Below are positions 1-8,108 of a stretch of DNA of 52,795 nucleotides, one piece after another. A program made the position numbers and the translations under genes. Numbering within the stretch: the first letter of the stretch is position 1; every line of letters starts with the position of its first letter. The notes below the pieces were generated by a model that saw nothing but the letters and a program-made list of their open reading frames with translations, searched no databases and was not told where the DNA came from. This DNA is from JBBDWJ01 sp040902925 (GTDB lineage: Bacteria > Acidobacteriota > Terriglobia > Bryobacterales > UBA6623), in assembly GCA_040902925.1 (NCBI GenBank), contig JBBDWJ010000024.1, positions 1 through 52,795 on the forward strand, written 5' to 3'.

Positions 1-1751
1 GTGTCGCGGTCGACATGGACCACATGCCCGGCGCGCGCTGGTTCGAGGGCGCGCATCTCAACTTCGCTGAAAACCTGCTGCGCTACAACGATGACCAGCC
101 GGCCATCGTTGCCTGGAATGAGTCGGGCGCGAAAAGGAGCTTGACCTTTGCCTATCTCAACGCCGAAGTATCGGGGCTGGCCGCGGCGCTGCGGGACGCA
201 GGCGTTCTGCCCGGCGATCGCGTCGCGGCGTTGATGCCTAACGTGCCCGAAACGTTGATCGCCATGCTCGCGGCGGTCAGCCTGGGGGCGGTCTGGTCGT
301 CGTGCTCGCCCGATTTTGGCGCCAAGGGCGTGCTTGACCGGTTCGGACAGATCGAACCAAAGGTGCTTTTCACCGTGGATGGTTATCACTACGGTGGAAA
401 GCGGATCGAGCTGGCGGAGCGGATAGAGGAGATAGCAAAGCAGCTTCCCGCGACAGAAAAGATCGTCGTGATCGGCTATCTCGAAGCCGAGCCGACGCTG
501 CCAACCCCGAATTCCGTGCGGTACTCGGACTTCACGGCCAGCGAAGAATCGCCGCGGATGGAGTTCGAGCAACTGCCGTTCGACCATCCGCTCTACATCA
601 TGTATTCCTCCGGCACGACGGGGCTGCCCAAATGCATGATTCACGGCGCCGGCGGAACGTTGCTGCAGCATCTCAAAGAGCTGGTGCTGCACACCGATGT
701 GAAACGCGGCGATCGCGTCTTCTACTACACGACCTGCGGTTGGATGATGTGGAATTGGCTGGTGAGCAGCCTGGCGGCGGGCGCCGCCGTGGTCCTCTAT
801 GACGGTTCTCCCATTCATCCCAAAAAGGACATCCTGTTCGAGCTGGCCGAGCAAGAGCGCCTGACGGTTTTCGGGACCAGCGCCAAGTACCTGGCGATGA
901 TCGAAAAAGAGGGACTGGCGCCGCGTGATTCGCACGACTTGAGCGCCATGCGCGCGCTTCTGTCGACCGGCTCGCCCCTCGCGCCGCAGAGCTACGACTA
1001 CGTGTACGAGAAGGTCAAGACTGACGTCTGCCTGTCGTCGATTTCCGGAGGCACCGACATCATCTCGTGCTTCGCCCTGGGCAACCCCATCGGACCCGTC
1101 TATCGAGGTGAAATTCAGACGCGCGGGTTGGGGATGAAGGTCGAGATTTTCAACGACGCGGGAGAGTCCGTGCGCGGCGAGAAGGGTGAGCTTGTCTGCA
1201 CCAAGCCGTTTCCTTCCATGCCCGTGGCCTTTTGGGACGATCCCCAAGGCGCGAAGTATCGCGCCGCTTATTTCGACGACTACCCGGACGTTTGGCGGCA
1301 CGGCGATTGGGCCGAGTTGACCGAGCACGACGGCCTGGTGATTTACGGCCGCTCCGACGCCACGTTGAACCCTGGCGGGGTTCGCATCGGCACGGCGGAA
1401 ATCTACCGCCAGGTGGAGCAGTTTGAAGAAGTCGCCGAAAGCCTGGTAATCGGCCAGGATTGGCGCGGGGATTTGCGAATCGTCCTGTTCGTGAGGATGC
1501 GAGAAGAGTCTACGCTGAGCGGCGAGCTGCAAGAAAAGATTCGCAAGGGTATCCGCGAGAATGCCAGCCCGCACCATGTGCCAAAGAAAATCATCCAGGT
1601 GGCGGATATCCCGCGGACGATCAGCGGCAAAATCACCGAGCTTGCCGTGCGGGAGGTGGTTCACGGCCGGCCGGTAAAAAACCGCGACGCGCTGGCGAAC
1701 CCCGAGGCGCTCGAACTCTATCGGAATCTGCCGGAGTTGCAGGAAGTATAA
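1..1751 (+). CDS. aacS: acetoacetyl-CoA synthetase, 5'-truncated by the window edge
   Basis: Ligase of the ANL (acyl-adenylate-forming) superfamily that activates acetoacetate to acetoacetyl-CoA using ATP and CoA in the cytoplasm. The frame is open to the left edge (codons in phase from base 3), so the true start lies outside. About 580 residues are visible; the family usually has about 650, so roughly 70 N-terminal residues are missing. The early motif LNFAENLLR is typical of the acetoacetyl/acetyl-CoA synthetase group. The phosphate-binding loop reads MYSSGTTGLPK, and the C-terminal lid has GRSDATLNPGGVRIG and the catalytic-lysine segment SGKITELAV. The residues GGVRIGTAEIYR favour acetoacetyl-CoA over acetyl-CoA synthetase. 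The next gene starts 13 bases downstream on the same strand. I am confident of the family and fairly confident of the substrate. Confidence 0.93.
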   Translation, partial: VAVDMDHMPGARWFEGAHLNFAENLLRYNDDQPAIVAWNESGAKRSLTFAYLNAEVSGLAAALRDAGVLPGDRVAALMPNVPETLIAMLAAVSLGAVWSSCSPDFGAKGVLDRFGQIEPKVLFTVDGYHYGGKRIELAERIEEIAKQLPATEKIVVIGYLEAEPTLPTPNSVRYSDFTASEESPRMEFEQLPFDHPLYIMYSSGTTGLPKCMIHGAGGTLLQHLKELVLHTDVKRGDRVFYYTTCGWMMWNWLVSSLAAGAAVVLYDGSPIHPKKDILFELAEQERLTVFGTSAKYLAMIEKEGLAPRDSHDLSAMRALLSTGSPLAPQSYDYVYEKVKTDVCLSSISGGTDIISCFALGNPIGPVYRGEIQTRGLGMKVEIFNDAGESVRGEKGELVCTKPFPSMPVAFWDDPQGAKYRAAYFDDYPDVWRHGDWAELTEHDGLVIYGRSDATLNPGGVRIGTAEIYRQVEQFEEVAESLVIGQDWRGDLRIVLFVRMREESTLSGELQEKIRKGIRENASPHHVPKKIIQVADIPRTISGKITELAVREVVHGRPVKNRDALANPEALELYRNLPELQEV

Positions 1752-1764
1752 TCTGCTAACGATC

Positions 1765-2226
1765 ATGAGCACGGTTGCCGAACCGCGGCGCGCCGAAGAG
1801 ATCATGCGGCGGCTGAAGAGATTCACGCTTAGCAGCGAGCGGAGGTGGGGCCGCATGACCGCGCATCAGATGATTTGTCATCTGGCCGATGCAATACGCA
1901 TGGCTCTCGACGAGCGTCCGGTTAACTTCTGCGGCAACTGGGCGTCCACTCACATCGTCAAGTTTGCCGCCCTGTATTCACCTCTGCCGTGGCCTAAAGG
2001 AGTGAAAGGGTCGCCAGAGCTCGATCAGGAGACCGGCGGCGGCACGCCCCCCGTAGACTTCGAGTCTGATCGCGACGAACTGTTGACATTGATCGAGCGC
2101 CTTCGCAAGCAGCCTGCGGACTCACCATCCCCGCAACATCCGATGTTCGGTCCGCTGAGTTGGGCCCAATGGAAGGTCTTGACCTATCGGCATTGCGATC
2201 ACCATTTGCGTCAGTTTGGGGCCTGA
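1765..2226 (+). CDS. DUF1569 / DinB-like four-helix protein
   Basis: A 153-residue protein resembling the DUF1569 branch of the DinB/YfiT fold, a four-helix bundle that often binds a metal through three histidines. The expected pattern is present: RMTAHQMICHLADA near residue 35 supplies the first histidine region, and YRHCDHHLRQFG at the C-terminus supplies the others. The preceding FGPLSWAQW is also characteristic. Its function is unknown; relatives include thiol-dependent metalloenzymes and uncharacterised proteins. It follows acetoacetyl-CoA synthetase by 13 bases and is probably co-transcribed. A perfect TATAAT overlaps the upstream stop codon (1747-1752) but has no good -35 partner, and no strong Shine-Dalgarno sequence precedes the ATG. 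Confidence 0.8.
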   Translation: MSTVAEPRRAEEIMRRLKRFTLSSERRWGRMTAHQMICHLADAIRMALDERPVNFCGNWASTHIVKFAALYSPLPWPKGVKGSPELDQETGGGTPPVDFESDRDELLTLIERLRKQPADSPSPQHPMFGPLSWAQWKVLTYRHCDHHLRQFGA

Positions 2227-2270
2227 AGACCGGGATTGCGGAGCCGCAGAAGCACTTTTCAGTTCGGCCG

Positions 2271-2717
2271 CTACGCTGCCGTGCGCTTCAGATAGATCAC
2301 CTTAGGGTTGTAGACAAGCACCATCTGGCCGCGTTGATTTCGCACCGTGTTTTCGAAGGTGACTACACCGCGCTTGCCGTCGCGATCTTGTCTTTCCGCC
2401 ACGCGGGTACGCAAGCGCACTGTATCACCGAGGAAGACCGGCCTTGTAAAGCGCAAGTTATCGATTCCGAGAAACGCTACCAGCGCTTCGTTTGGAGGCG
2501 CCATTCGCATAGCCAACCCAGTTGAGATGCTGAAGACCAGCGCGCCATGAGCAATGCGCCGGCCGAAGGCGCTGCGCCGCGCATATTCCTCGTCGGTGTG
2601 GATGGGGTTGTAGTCGCCCGATAACGCCGCGAACGCCGCCACGTCCGCTTCAGTGACGGTTCGAGCGTCTGACTCTGCCGAAGCGTCAATCTCGAAGTCT
2701 TCAAAATACTGGGGCAC
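2271..2717 (-). CDS. MaoC-like (R)-specific enoyl-CoA hydratase/dehydratase
   Basis: A 148-residue single-hotdog protein of the MaoC family, which hydrates trans-2-enoyl-CoA (or a related thioester) in fatty acid or polyhydroxyalkanoate metabolism. The catalytic motif DYNPIH is present, with Asp35 and His40 as the expected dyad, followed by GRRIAHGALV, the usual strand contacting substrate. The protein starts at GTG with a GGAG box 9-10 bases upstream. It converges on the DUF1569 gene, 44 bases away. The acetoacetyl-CoA synthetase nearby hints at a shared link to acyl-CoA or PHB metabolism, but it lies on the other strand, so this is only suggestive. Exact substrate cannot be told from sequence. 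Confidence 0.88.
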   Translation of the reverse strand: MPQYFEDFEIDASAESDARTVTEADVAAFAALSGDYNPIHTDEEYARRSAFGRRIAHGALVFSISTGLAMRMAPPNEALVAFLGIDNLRFTRPVFLGDTVRLRTRVAERQDRDGKRGVVTFENTVRNQRGQMVLVYNPKVIYLKRTAA

Positions 2718-2876
2718 CCTGATTTCTCCGTGGTGAAGGGTATTCCTTCATGACTAACGCATTAGCTTAAGGGAAAGCGCCGCTGGCAGGCGAGGTAGCG
2801 ACTCCCTACACTGAAGGCAGTGGGATGCCAGTCGAGAGTTCGAGGCGGGGCCGCATGCACCGCACGAAGCCGATAC

Positions 2877-3953
2877 ATGCCGGCTGCCGGCGCGATTTTG
2901 GTTTTCGCAATCTTATTGAGTGTGCCCCCGAGCAGCGCAGCCGAAGTGCAGATCAACGTATTCGGCCTGTTCGCTCCCACCGAGTTGCGATTGCAGACCG
3001 CGGGATCGCAAATTCTCCACATCAAGGCGCAAAGCGGCGAAGCTCGAATCGAGGGCGGGCAAACGGCGGAGTGCCGCGCGGCACGCGCGCGCGTGGAGTG
3101 CAGCGTTGGCGGCCATACCATCGCCGACGTGCTAGTTGTCGTTACGGGCGAGGGCTCCGCGCCGGCGTTTCGGCTTTCCGTTCCGGGAGAGATCGCTCGG
3201 GTGTTTGAGGGCCGCCTGCAACTCACAGCAGTGGGGCGGACCCTGCACGCCGTCGTCGCAATGGACCAGGAAACCGCCGTGGGCTCGATCGTAGCCGCCG
3301 AAAGCCCGCCTGACGCGGCCTTCGAAGCTTTGAAAGCACAGGCCGTGGCGGCGCGGTCTTATCTGCTGGCAGGCGCGCGCCACGCCAGCTTTGATTTCTG
3401 CGACACAACCCATTGCCAGTATCTACGCGCACCGCCGCGCGACGGGCACGCTGCACGGCGCGCCGCTGAAGCGACCGAAGGGCTGGTGCTGACTCACGCG
3501 GGTCAGGTCGTGCGGGCCCTGTATTCCCGCAGTTGCGGCGGCGTGACGCGGACGTTGCGCGAAGCCGGCTTGCCATCGGATGGGTATCCGTTCTTCAGCG
3601 TAACGTGCGAGTTGTGCCTCCGCGAACCGGAGACATGGCAGACGACGTTCCATCGCGACGTGATCCAACCGATCCTGGAGAGTCCGACCGAGGCGATGCG
3701 CCTGGCGTTCGCGCGACGGGCCGGCTGGAACGCCCTGCCGAGCGTGCGGTTTCGCGCCGCGGCTTCCGGTGATTCCGTGACGCTGCACGGCACGGGACGC
3801 GGCCACGGGATTGGACTGTGTCAGATGGGAGCCGCCGCGCTGGCCCTCGTCGGCGCGGACTTTCGTGCGATCCTGCGCCACTATTTTCCGAATACTGGCC
3901 TGAGTGGCCAAGGCAGTGGCCAAGGGGACAGTCACCCGGCCACAGCCTTTTGA
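2877..3953 (+). CDS. exported SpoIID/LytB-domain protein
   Basis: Secreted protein with a SpoIID domain, the family that includes the sporulation glycan transglycosylase SpoIID and the amidase enhancer LytB; in non-sporulating bacteria it is presumed to act on peptidoglycan. I chose the ATG at 2877 because it opens directly into a signal peptide (MPAAGAILVFAILL, cleavage near PSSAAE); the frame also extends upstream to 2820. Diagnostic segments are AVGSIVAAESPPDAAFEALK, AVAARSYLL and the C-terminal GRGHGIGLCQMGA with HYFPNT. The last residues (about GQGDSHPATAF) are encoded by the left arm of an inverted repeat (3924-3990), so the C-terminus looks modified by repeat insertion. It converges on era. 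Confidence 0.88.
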   Translation: MPAAGAILVFAILLSVPPSSAAEVQINVFGLFAPTELRLQTAGSQILHIKAQSGEARIEGGQTAECRAARARVECSVGGHTIADVLVVVTGEGSAPAFRLSVPGEIARVFEGRLQLTAVGRTLHAVVAMDQETAVGSIVAAESPPDAAFEALKAQAVAARSYLLAGARHASFDFCDTTHCQYLRAPPRDGHAARRAAEATEGLVLTHAGQVVRALYSRSCGGVTRTLREAGLPSDGYPFFSVTCELCLREPETWQTTFHRDVIQPILESPTEAMRLAFARRAGWNALPSVRFRAAASGDSVTLHGTGRGHGIGLCQMGAAALALVGADFRAILRHYFPNTGLSGQGSGQGDSHPATAF

Positions 3954-3990
3954 GCTCAATACCCACGAATCGATTCGGATGACTGTCCCC
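3924..3990. repeat. perfect 11-bp inverted repeat, REP-like
   Basis: GGGGACAGTCA at 3924-3934 is matched exactly by TGACTGTCCCC at 3980-3990, with 45 bases between. The left arm lies inside the final codons of the SpoIID-domain gene and the right arm in the short gap before era. GGGGACAGTCACC-type ends resemble interspersed palindromes common in environmental genomes and sometimes tied to REP-associated transposases; that link is from memory, not tested. There is no T-tract, so it is not an obvious intrinsic terminator, although the hairpin sits between two convergent genes. Confidence 0.6.
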
Positions 3991-4009
3991 CTCCAACACC
4001 CCTCCAACT

Positions 4010-4933
4010 TCAGACGACGCTTGGGCCCTCATCTCCGCTGTCATCGCCTAGTTGACGCCGAAAATCGAGCTCCTTCACGAATGTCGATTTGTTACGCCAT
4101 TTGGCGCGCACCTTGACGAACAACTCGAGGTAGATCTTGCGTCCGAACTGCTCTTCGAGTTGGACCCTTGCCGCGGTGCCTATCTGCTTGAGCTTTTGCC
4201 CTTTCGCACCAATGACGATTCGCTTCTGACCATCCCGCTCGACCAGGATGGTGGCGCCGATGTGCAGCAGGCGGGGTGTTTCTTCCCATTTCTCAATCAT
4301 CACCGCCGTGGAGTACGGCACCTCCTGGCCCGTGGTGAGGATGACCTGCTCGCGAATCAGCTCGGCGGCGAGAAACCGCTCCGGCTGATCGGTGATGAAG
4401 TCCTCCGGGTAGAACGGCTGCCCGTCGGGAAGATGATCGAAGACCAGCTTCAATAACAAGTCGAGGTTCTTCCCTTTCTGGGCTGAAATCGGCACGACCT
4501 CCTGGAACTCATGAAGCTGCCGCCACTGTTCGATCAGCGGCAGCAGGGCGCCTTTGGGGCGCAGCAGGTCGATCTTGTTCAGCACCAGCAGCGCGGGAGT
4601 CTCCACCGATTTCACGATCTCGAGAGCGGCGCGGTCGTCGGGCCGGATACCGCTCTCTGCATCCGCCAGCAGCAACACCAGGTGGCAACCTGAGGTCGCC
4701 CGCCGCACTTCGCGCATCATGCGGCGTCCAAGTTCCTGGGACGGCTCATGAACGCCGGGGCTGTCGACCATGACGATCTGCCCTTCCGGGCGAGTAACGA
4801 TTCCCTGGATGGCGTCGCGGGTAGTTTGGGGCTTCGCGGTGACGATGGCGATTTTGGAACCGACCAGCGCGTTGAGAAGAGTGGATTTGCCGACGTTAGG
4901 CCGGCCGAGGATAGCAACGAATCCGGACTTCAC
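4010..4933 (-). CDS. era: GTPase Era
   Basis: Essential Ras-like GTPase that binds the 3' end of 16S rRNA and assists 30S subunit maturation. The 307-residue length is normal. The G1 loop GRPNVGKST is at residues 10-18, the G2 region follows (KPQTTRDAI), G3 is DSPGVHE, and G4 is LNKIDLL. The C-terminal KH RNA-binding domain carries the expected GAKGQKLKQIG signature. Translation starts at GTG, whose first bases overlap the TGA of corC (GTGA, 4930-4933), so the two are translationally coupled. It is the last gene of the phoH-ybeY-corC-era operon; there is no T-rich terminator directly after it. Confidence 0.97.
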   Translation of the reverse strand: MKSGFVAILGRPNVGKSTLLNALVGSKIAIVTAKPQTTRDAIQGIVTRPEGQIVMVDSPGVHEPSQELGRRMMREVRRATSGCHLVLLLADAESGIRPDDRAALEIVKSVETPALLVLNKIDLLRPKGALLPLIEQWRQLHEFQEVVPISAQKGKNLDLLLKLVFDHLPDGQPFYPEDFITDQPERFLAAELIREQVILTTGQEVPYSTAVMIEKWEETPRLLHIGATILVERDGQKRIVIGAKGQKLKQIGTAARVQLEEQFGRKIYLELFVKVRAKWRNKSTFVKELDFRRQLGDDSGDEGPSVV

Positions 4934-6261
4934 GCCGCGCCCTTCTCGTTCGGCTGGTCTTCCAGTTCGCCTGTTTCAGAAGCGCCGTCCTTGGGCGGCG
5001 GGAGGCGGCGCACGCGGACTCGGTTGATGCGGCGGTCGTCGGCGGTGAGCACTTCGATCTCGATGCCGTCGAGTTGAATTTTTGTGCCAGGCGATGGGAC
5101 GTGGCCGAGCTGCTCACATACCAGGCCGCCGATAGTGGTGGTCTCGAAATCCTCGTCCGGACGGAAATCGACCAGTTCCTCGAGGCGGTCGAGATCGACG
5201 TTGCCGCCGGCGATGAAAGAATGGTCGGGCTGCTCGATCACGTCGAGCTCCGGTTCGGACTCATCGCGGATCTCACCGACGATCTCTTCCATCAAATCTT
5301 CCATGGTGGCGATGCCGGCGGTCTGGCCGTATTCGTCGATCACGATTGCCATGTGGACGTTCTGTTCCTGCATCTCGCGGAGGAGTTGGTGAATGGGCTT
5401 GGTCTCGGGCACCAGAGGCACGGGCCGCATGAGCTGGCGCACGGGCGTTTTGAGGCGCTGGTCCTGGTCAATCTCGAGCGTATCCCGGCTGTGTACGAAA
5501 CCGACAACGTTGTCGATGGATCCTTCGAAGACCGGGAGCCGCGAGAACTCGTTCTCGATCATGAGCTGCCGCAATTCCTCGACGGATTGATTGGCATCGA
5601 GGGCGACGACTTCAGGGCGCGGCGTCATCGCTTCGCGCACGGTCTTATCGCCGAACTCGACCACGGACTGGATGAGTTTGCGGTCTTCTTCGCCGATCAG
5701 TCCCTCTTCCTGTCCAACATCGAGCAGGACTTCGATATCGCCCGAAGCGTTCGAGCCGTTCTTCTTCGCAAAATCTTCTGCCCCCAGCTCTGCCACCGAA
5801 GACGCGAACCCGGCCAGCAGCAACACCGGTTTGATCGACCAGGCGATCACCCGAGCCAGCGGAACAAAACGCAGCGCCCAGACTCCCTTGGTGCGGCTCA
5901 CCAGGATCGACGGCACAATGTGAACGAACAGGATCAGGCCCGTGATCGATAGGACGACAGCTTCGAGAATCGCCAACTGAGAGAGAACCGCAAAGTCGAA
6001 CGGTCTCGCCTGCAGCGTCAAATGCACGGTAATAATCGTCAGGATAATGAGCGCCACCTGGCGGGCCATCGCGAACCGGCGCATGCCCTCGTCGTGCTTC
6101 AGCTTCAGCAGCGGTTCGATGTGGCTCTCGAAAAACTCAAACGAGCGGGCGTCTTCGCGATGCCGGAAGCGCACGGACTCGACGTAGAGCAGGTGCAAGT
6201 ACGACGTCAGCGACAATACGCCGCAGACCAGCACCGCGATCGTTGCTTCGAGGTAGATCAC
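4930..6261 (-). CDS. CorC/HlyC-family membrane protein with CNNM and CBS domains
   Basis: A 443-residue inner-membrane protein of the HlyC/CorC (CNNM) family, implicated in magnesium/cobalt transport or its regulation. An N-terminal hydrophobic segment, then further membrane segments (about residues 65-165), make up the CNNM-like region; it looks divergent, with long polar stretches between helices. Two CBS domains follow (about 205-325: MTPRPEVVALD, then VHMAIVIDEYGQTAGI), then the CorC/HlyC C-terminal domain (FETTTIGGLV, GTKIQLDGIEIEV). The GTG start overlaps the ybeY stop as GTGA (6258-6261). Being fused into an RNA-maturation operon is common for this family. The transported ion cannot be named from the sequence. 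Confidence 0.92.
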   Translation of the reverse strand: MIYLEATIAVLVCGVLSLTSYLHLLYVESVRFRHREDARSFEFFESHIEPLLKLKHDEGMRRFAMARQVALIILTIITVHLTLQARPFDFAVLSQLAILEAVVLSITGLILFVHIVPSILVSRTKGVWALRFVPLARVIAWSIKPVLLLAGFASSVAELGAEDFAKKNGSNASGDIEVLLDVGQEEGLIGEEDRKLIQSVVEFGDKTVREAMTPRPEVVALDANQSVEELRQLMIENEFSRLPVFEGSIDNVVGFVHSRDTLEIDQDQRLKTPVRQLMRPVPLVPETKPIHQLLREMQEQNVHMAIVIDEYGQTAGIATMEDLMEEIVGEIRDESEPELDVIEQPDHSFIAGGNVDLDRLEELVDFRPDEDFETTTIGGLVCEQLGHVPSPGTKIQLDGIEIEVLTADDRRINRVRVRRLPPPKDGASETGELEDQPNEKGAA

Positions 6262-6731
6262 CCGGTTGCGCGCTCCGTCAACGCGGGCTCGAGGCCGTAT
6301 TTCTTGCGCCAGCGCATCTCGACACGCCGCATTTCCCCGTCATCGGCATCGTGATCATGTCCGACCAAGTGTAGGATTCCGTGAAGGATCAAAAGTTTCA
6401 ACTCGTCTTCCACCTGATGGCCGAATTCCCGCGCCTGGCGCTCGGCGCGGTGGGCGGAGATCAGAATATCCCCCAAGCGGCCCCGCTCGCCGTCAGGAAA
6501 CGACAATACGTCGGTCGAGTAGCGCTTTCCCCGAAAGCGGGTGTTAGCCTGGCGCACTGCGGCGTCGGAGGCGACGACGACGGCAAAGTCACGTCCGCGT
6601 CCCACGTCCCGCCCCACTCGGCGTGCAAATCCGGCAACTTCACCCTCGTCGAAAGACACCTTGCGCTGGCGGTTCTGAAACCAGGCAAGGTCGCTGGACT
6701 CTGAAGGCATTTCACGCTGCGACGGGTTCAT
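6258..6731 (-). CDS. ybeY: endoribonuclease/rRNA maturation factor YbeY
   Basis: Zinc-dependent endoribonuclease (UPF0054) needed for 16S rRNA 3'-end maturation and ribosome quality control. The 157-residue length is normal. The zinc motif HGILHLVGHDH places the three histidine ligands at residues 117, 121 and 127. The upstream TDVLSFP segment is also characteristic. ATG start, 30 bases after the phoH stop; the stop codon overlaps the GTG of the next gene. Together with PhoH and Era this makes a classic ribosome-maturation cluster. Confidence 0.96.
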   Translation of the reverse strand: MNPSQREMPSESSDLAWFQNRQRKVSFDEGEVAGFARRVGRDVGRGRDFAVVVASDAAVRQANTRFRGKRYSTDVLSFPDGERGRLGDILISAHRAERQAREFGHQVEDELKLLILHGILHLVGHDHDADDGEMRRVEMRWRKKYGLEPALTERATG

Positions 6732-6761
6732 TGACCGTCCGATGCGGTTCGCTGCATGTTG

Positions 6762-7754
6762 TCAGGCTTCAGCGGCTATGTTACGCGGCGGCGCGGCCGG
6801 TTCGAGTTTGCTGTTGTTGTAGCGCTCGTAGGCCCGGATGATACGCTGCACCAGATCGTGGCGAACGACGTCCTTCTCGTTGAAGTAAATGAACGAGATG
6901 CCTTCCACGGCCAACAGTACGTCCACCGCCTCGAGCAGTCCGCTGCGCTTGCCGGAGGGCAGATCGATTTGCGTCACATCGCCGGTAATCACCGCCTTCG
7001 AACCAAAGCCCAGCCGGGTGATAAACATCTTCATCTGCTCGGCGGTGGCGTTCTGAGCCTCGTCGAGGATGATGAAGCTTTCGTTGAGCGACCGTCCGCG
7101 CATGAAGGCCAGCGGTGCGATCTCGATGGTGCCGTGCTCGATCAACTTCTCCACGCGCTCGCCGTCGAGCATGTCGTACAGCGCGTCATAGAGCGGGCGC
7201 AGGTAAGGATCGATTTTTTGCTGCAGCGTGCCGGGTAAAAAGCCGAGACGCTCGCCGGCTTCGACGGCGGGCCGGGTCAAAACAATCCGTTGCACGCGCT
7301 TAGCAAGCAATTCGGAAATCGCCATCGCCACGGCGAGGTACGTCTTGCCGGTGCCGGCCGGGCCTATGCCAAAGACCATGTCGCAGCGCTCCATGGCCTC
7401 GAAGTAGACCATTTGGTTGAGGCTGCGGGGAGCGAGCGTCTTGCGGCCGTAAGTCCGCTTGCGGCTGCTGTGGACCAGGTTCCGCAAGCTAATGCGCGGG
7501 TCCTCGGCCACCACTTTCAGGAAGCTCTTTACATCGCCGTTGGTGAAACGGTGGCCTTCCTGGAGCAGGTTCTCGTAGTCGGAGAGAATCAACTGCGCGC
7601 GGCGCACCTTTTCGGGCTCGCCTTCGATTTCCAGACTGTCTTCCAACAGGTGGGTCGTGACGCCCAGAGCGTCTTCCAGCAGGCGAATATTCTCGTCACG
7701 GGTTCCGAATAGGGACTCGATGCCTTGCGTGATTGTGACTTGGGATTTAATCAA
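6762..7754 (-). CDS. phoH: PhoH-family ATPase
   Basis: PhoH-like P-loop ATPase, often encoded with YbeY and thought to act in RNA metabolism. 330 residues. An N-terminal KH-like segment (residues about 1-60) precedes the PhoH domain with Walker A GPAGTGKT at residues 131-138, LTRPAVEAGE, RGRSLN and the Walker B-type ILDEAQN, followed by TGDVTQIDLP. The only usable start is TTG at 7754: an in-frame stop lies about 30 bases upstream. The nearest Shine-Dalgarno match, AGGAGG (7770-7775), is unusually far (15 bases); its GGAG can pair with CTCC at 7760-7763, and the small hairpin would shorten the gap. First gene of the operon. Confidence 0.95.
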   Translation of the reverse strand: MIKSQVTITQGIESLFGTRDENIRLLEDALGVTTHLLEDSLEIEGEPEKVRRAQLILSDYENLLQEGHRFTNGDVKSFLKVVAEDPRISLRNLVHSSRKRTYGRKTLAPRSLNQMVYFEAMERCDMVFGIGPAGTGKTYLAVAMAISELLAKRVQRIVLTRPAVEAGERLGFLPGTLQQKIDPYLRPLYDALYDMLDGERVEKLIEHGTIEIAPLAFMRGRSLNESFIILDEAQNATAEQMKMFITRLGFGSKAVITGDVTQIDLPSGKRSGLLEAVDVLLAVEGISFIYFNEKDVVRHDLVQRIIRAYERYNNSKLEPAAPPRNIAAEA

Positions 7755-7919
7755 AGCAGGGAGCTGTCGCCTCCTGAGAAATCAATGCACGCAGGAAGGA
7801 ACGGCCAGTCGTTCAACTGGGTCCGGGCGAAACTCTCCGGGTTTCCCTTCTGCAATGGGTAGGTACTGCGAAAGCGGATACGGGCACACCCCGGTCGGCT
7901 CATTATCTTCTCTGCTCCG

Positions 7920-7948
7920 ACTATACCCAAGCAGGGGGGGCAAGTCAA
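7920..7948 (-). promoter_or_regulatory. sigma-70-type promoter for the phoH-ybeY-corC-era operon
   Basis: On the minus strand, TTGACT (7943-7948) is followed after exactly 17 bases by TATAGT (7920-7925). This predicts transcription starting near 7913 and a leader of about 160 bases before the phoH TTG. The rest of the gap (7755-8108) shows no gene; I do not recognise a riboswitch in the leader. The promoter is one of the best matches to consensus in the window. Confidence 0.6.
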
Positions 7949-8108
7949 TGAACGGCGGCGAGGGATCGAGAGGTCCCTTCATGGCCGTTTTCTTTTCGTA
8001 ACTAATTGTAACCAAAGGGTATTTTTACCGGGAAACGAACGCCAGCACAGGGGTGATTCGGGACTGTCACGGCGCCACGCGGATCCGGATCGGTCGGCAA
8101 TTTCGGGA

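Noticed and set aside
1747..1752. Perfect TATAAT overlapping the acetoacetyl-CoA synthetase stop codon
   Set aside because: No -35 element at a suitable distance; co-transcription with the upstream gene is simpler.
5074..5952. 292-codon plus-strand frame opposite the CorC-type gene
   Set aside because: Shadow of the CBS and CorC domains; no protein-like motifs.
8065..8073. GGGACTGTC similar to the inverted-repeat arm at 3924
   Set aside because: Only a partial match without a partner arm; a GGGACAGTCC near 15887 is equally isolated. Not enough to call a repeat family from this window.
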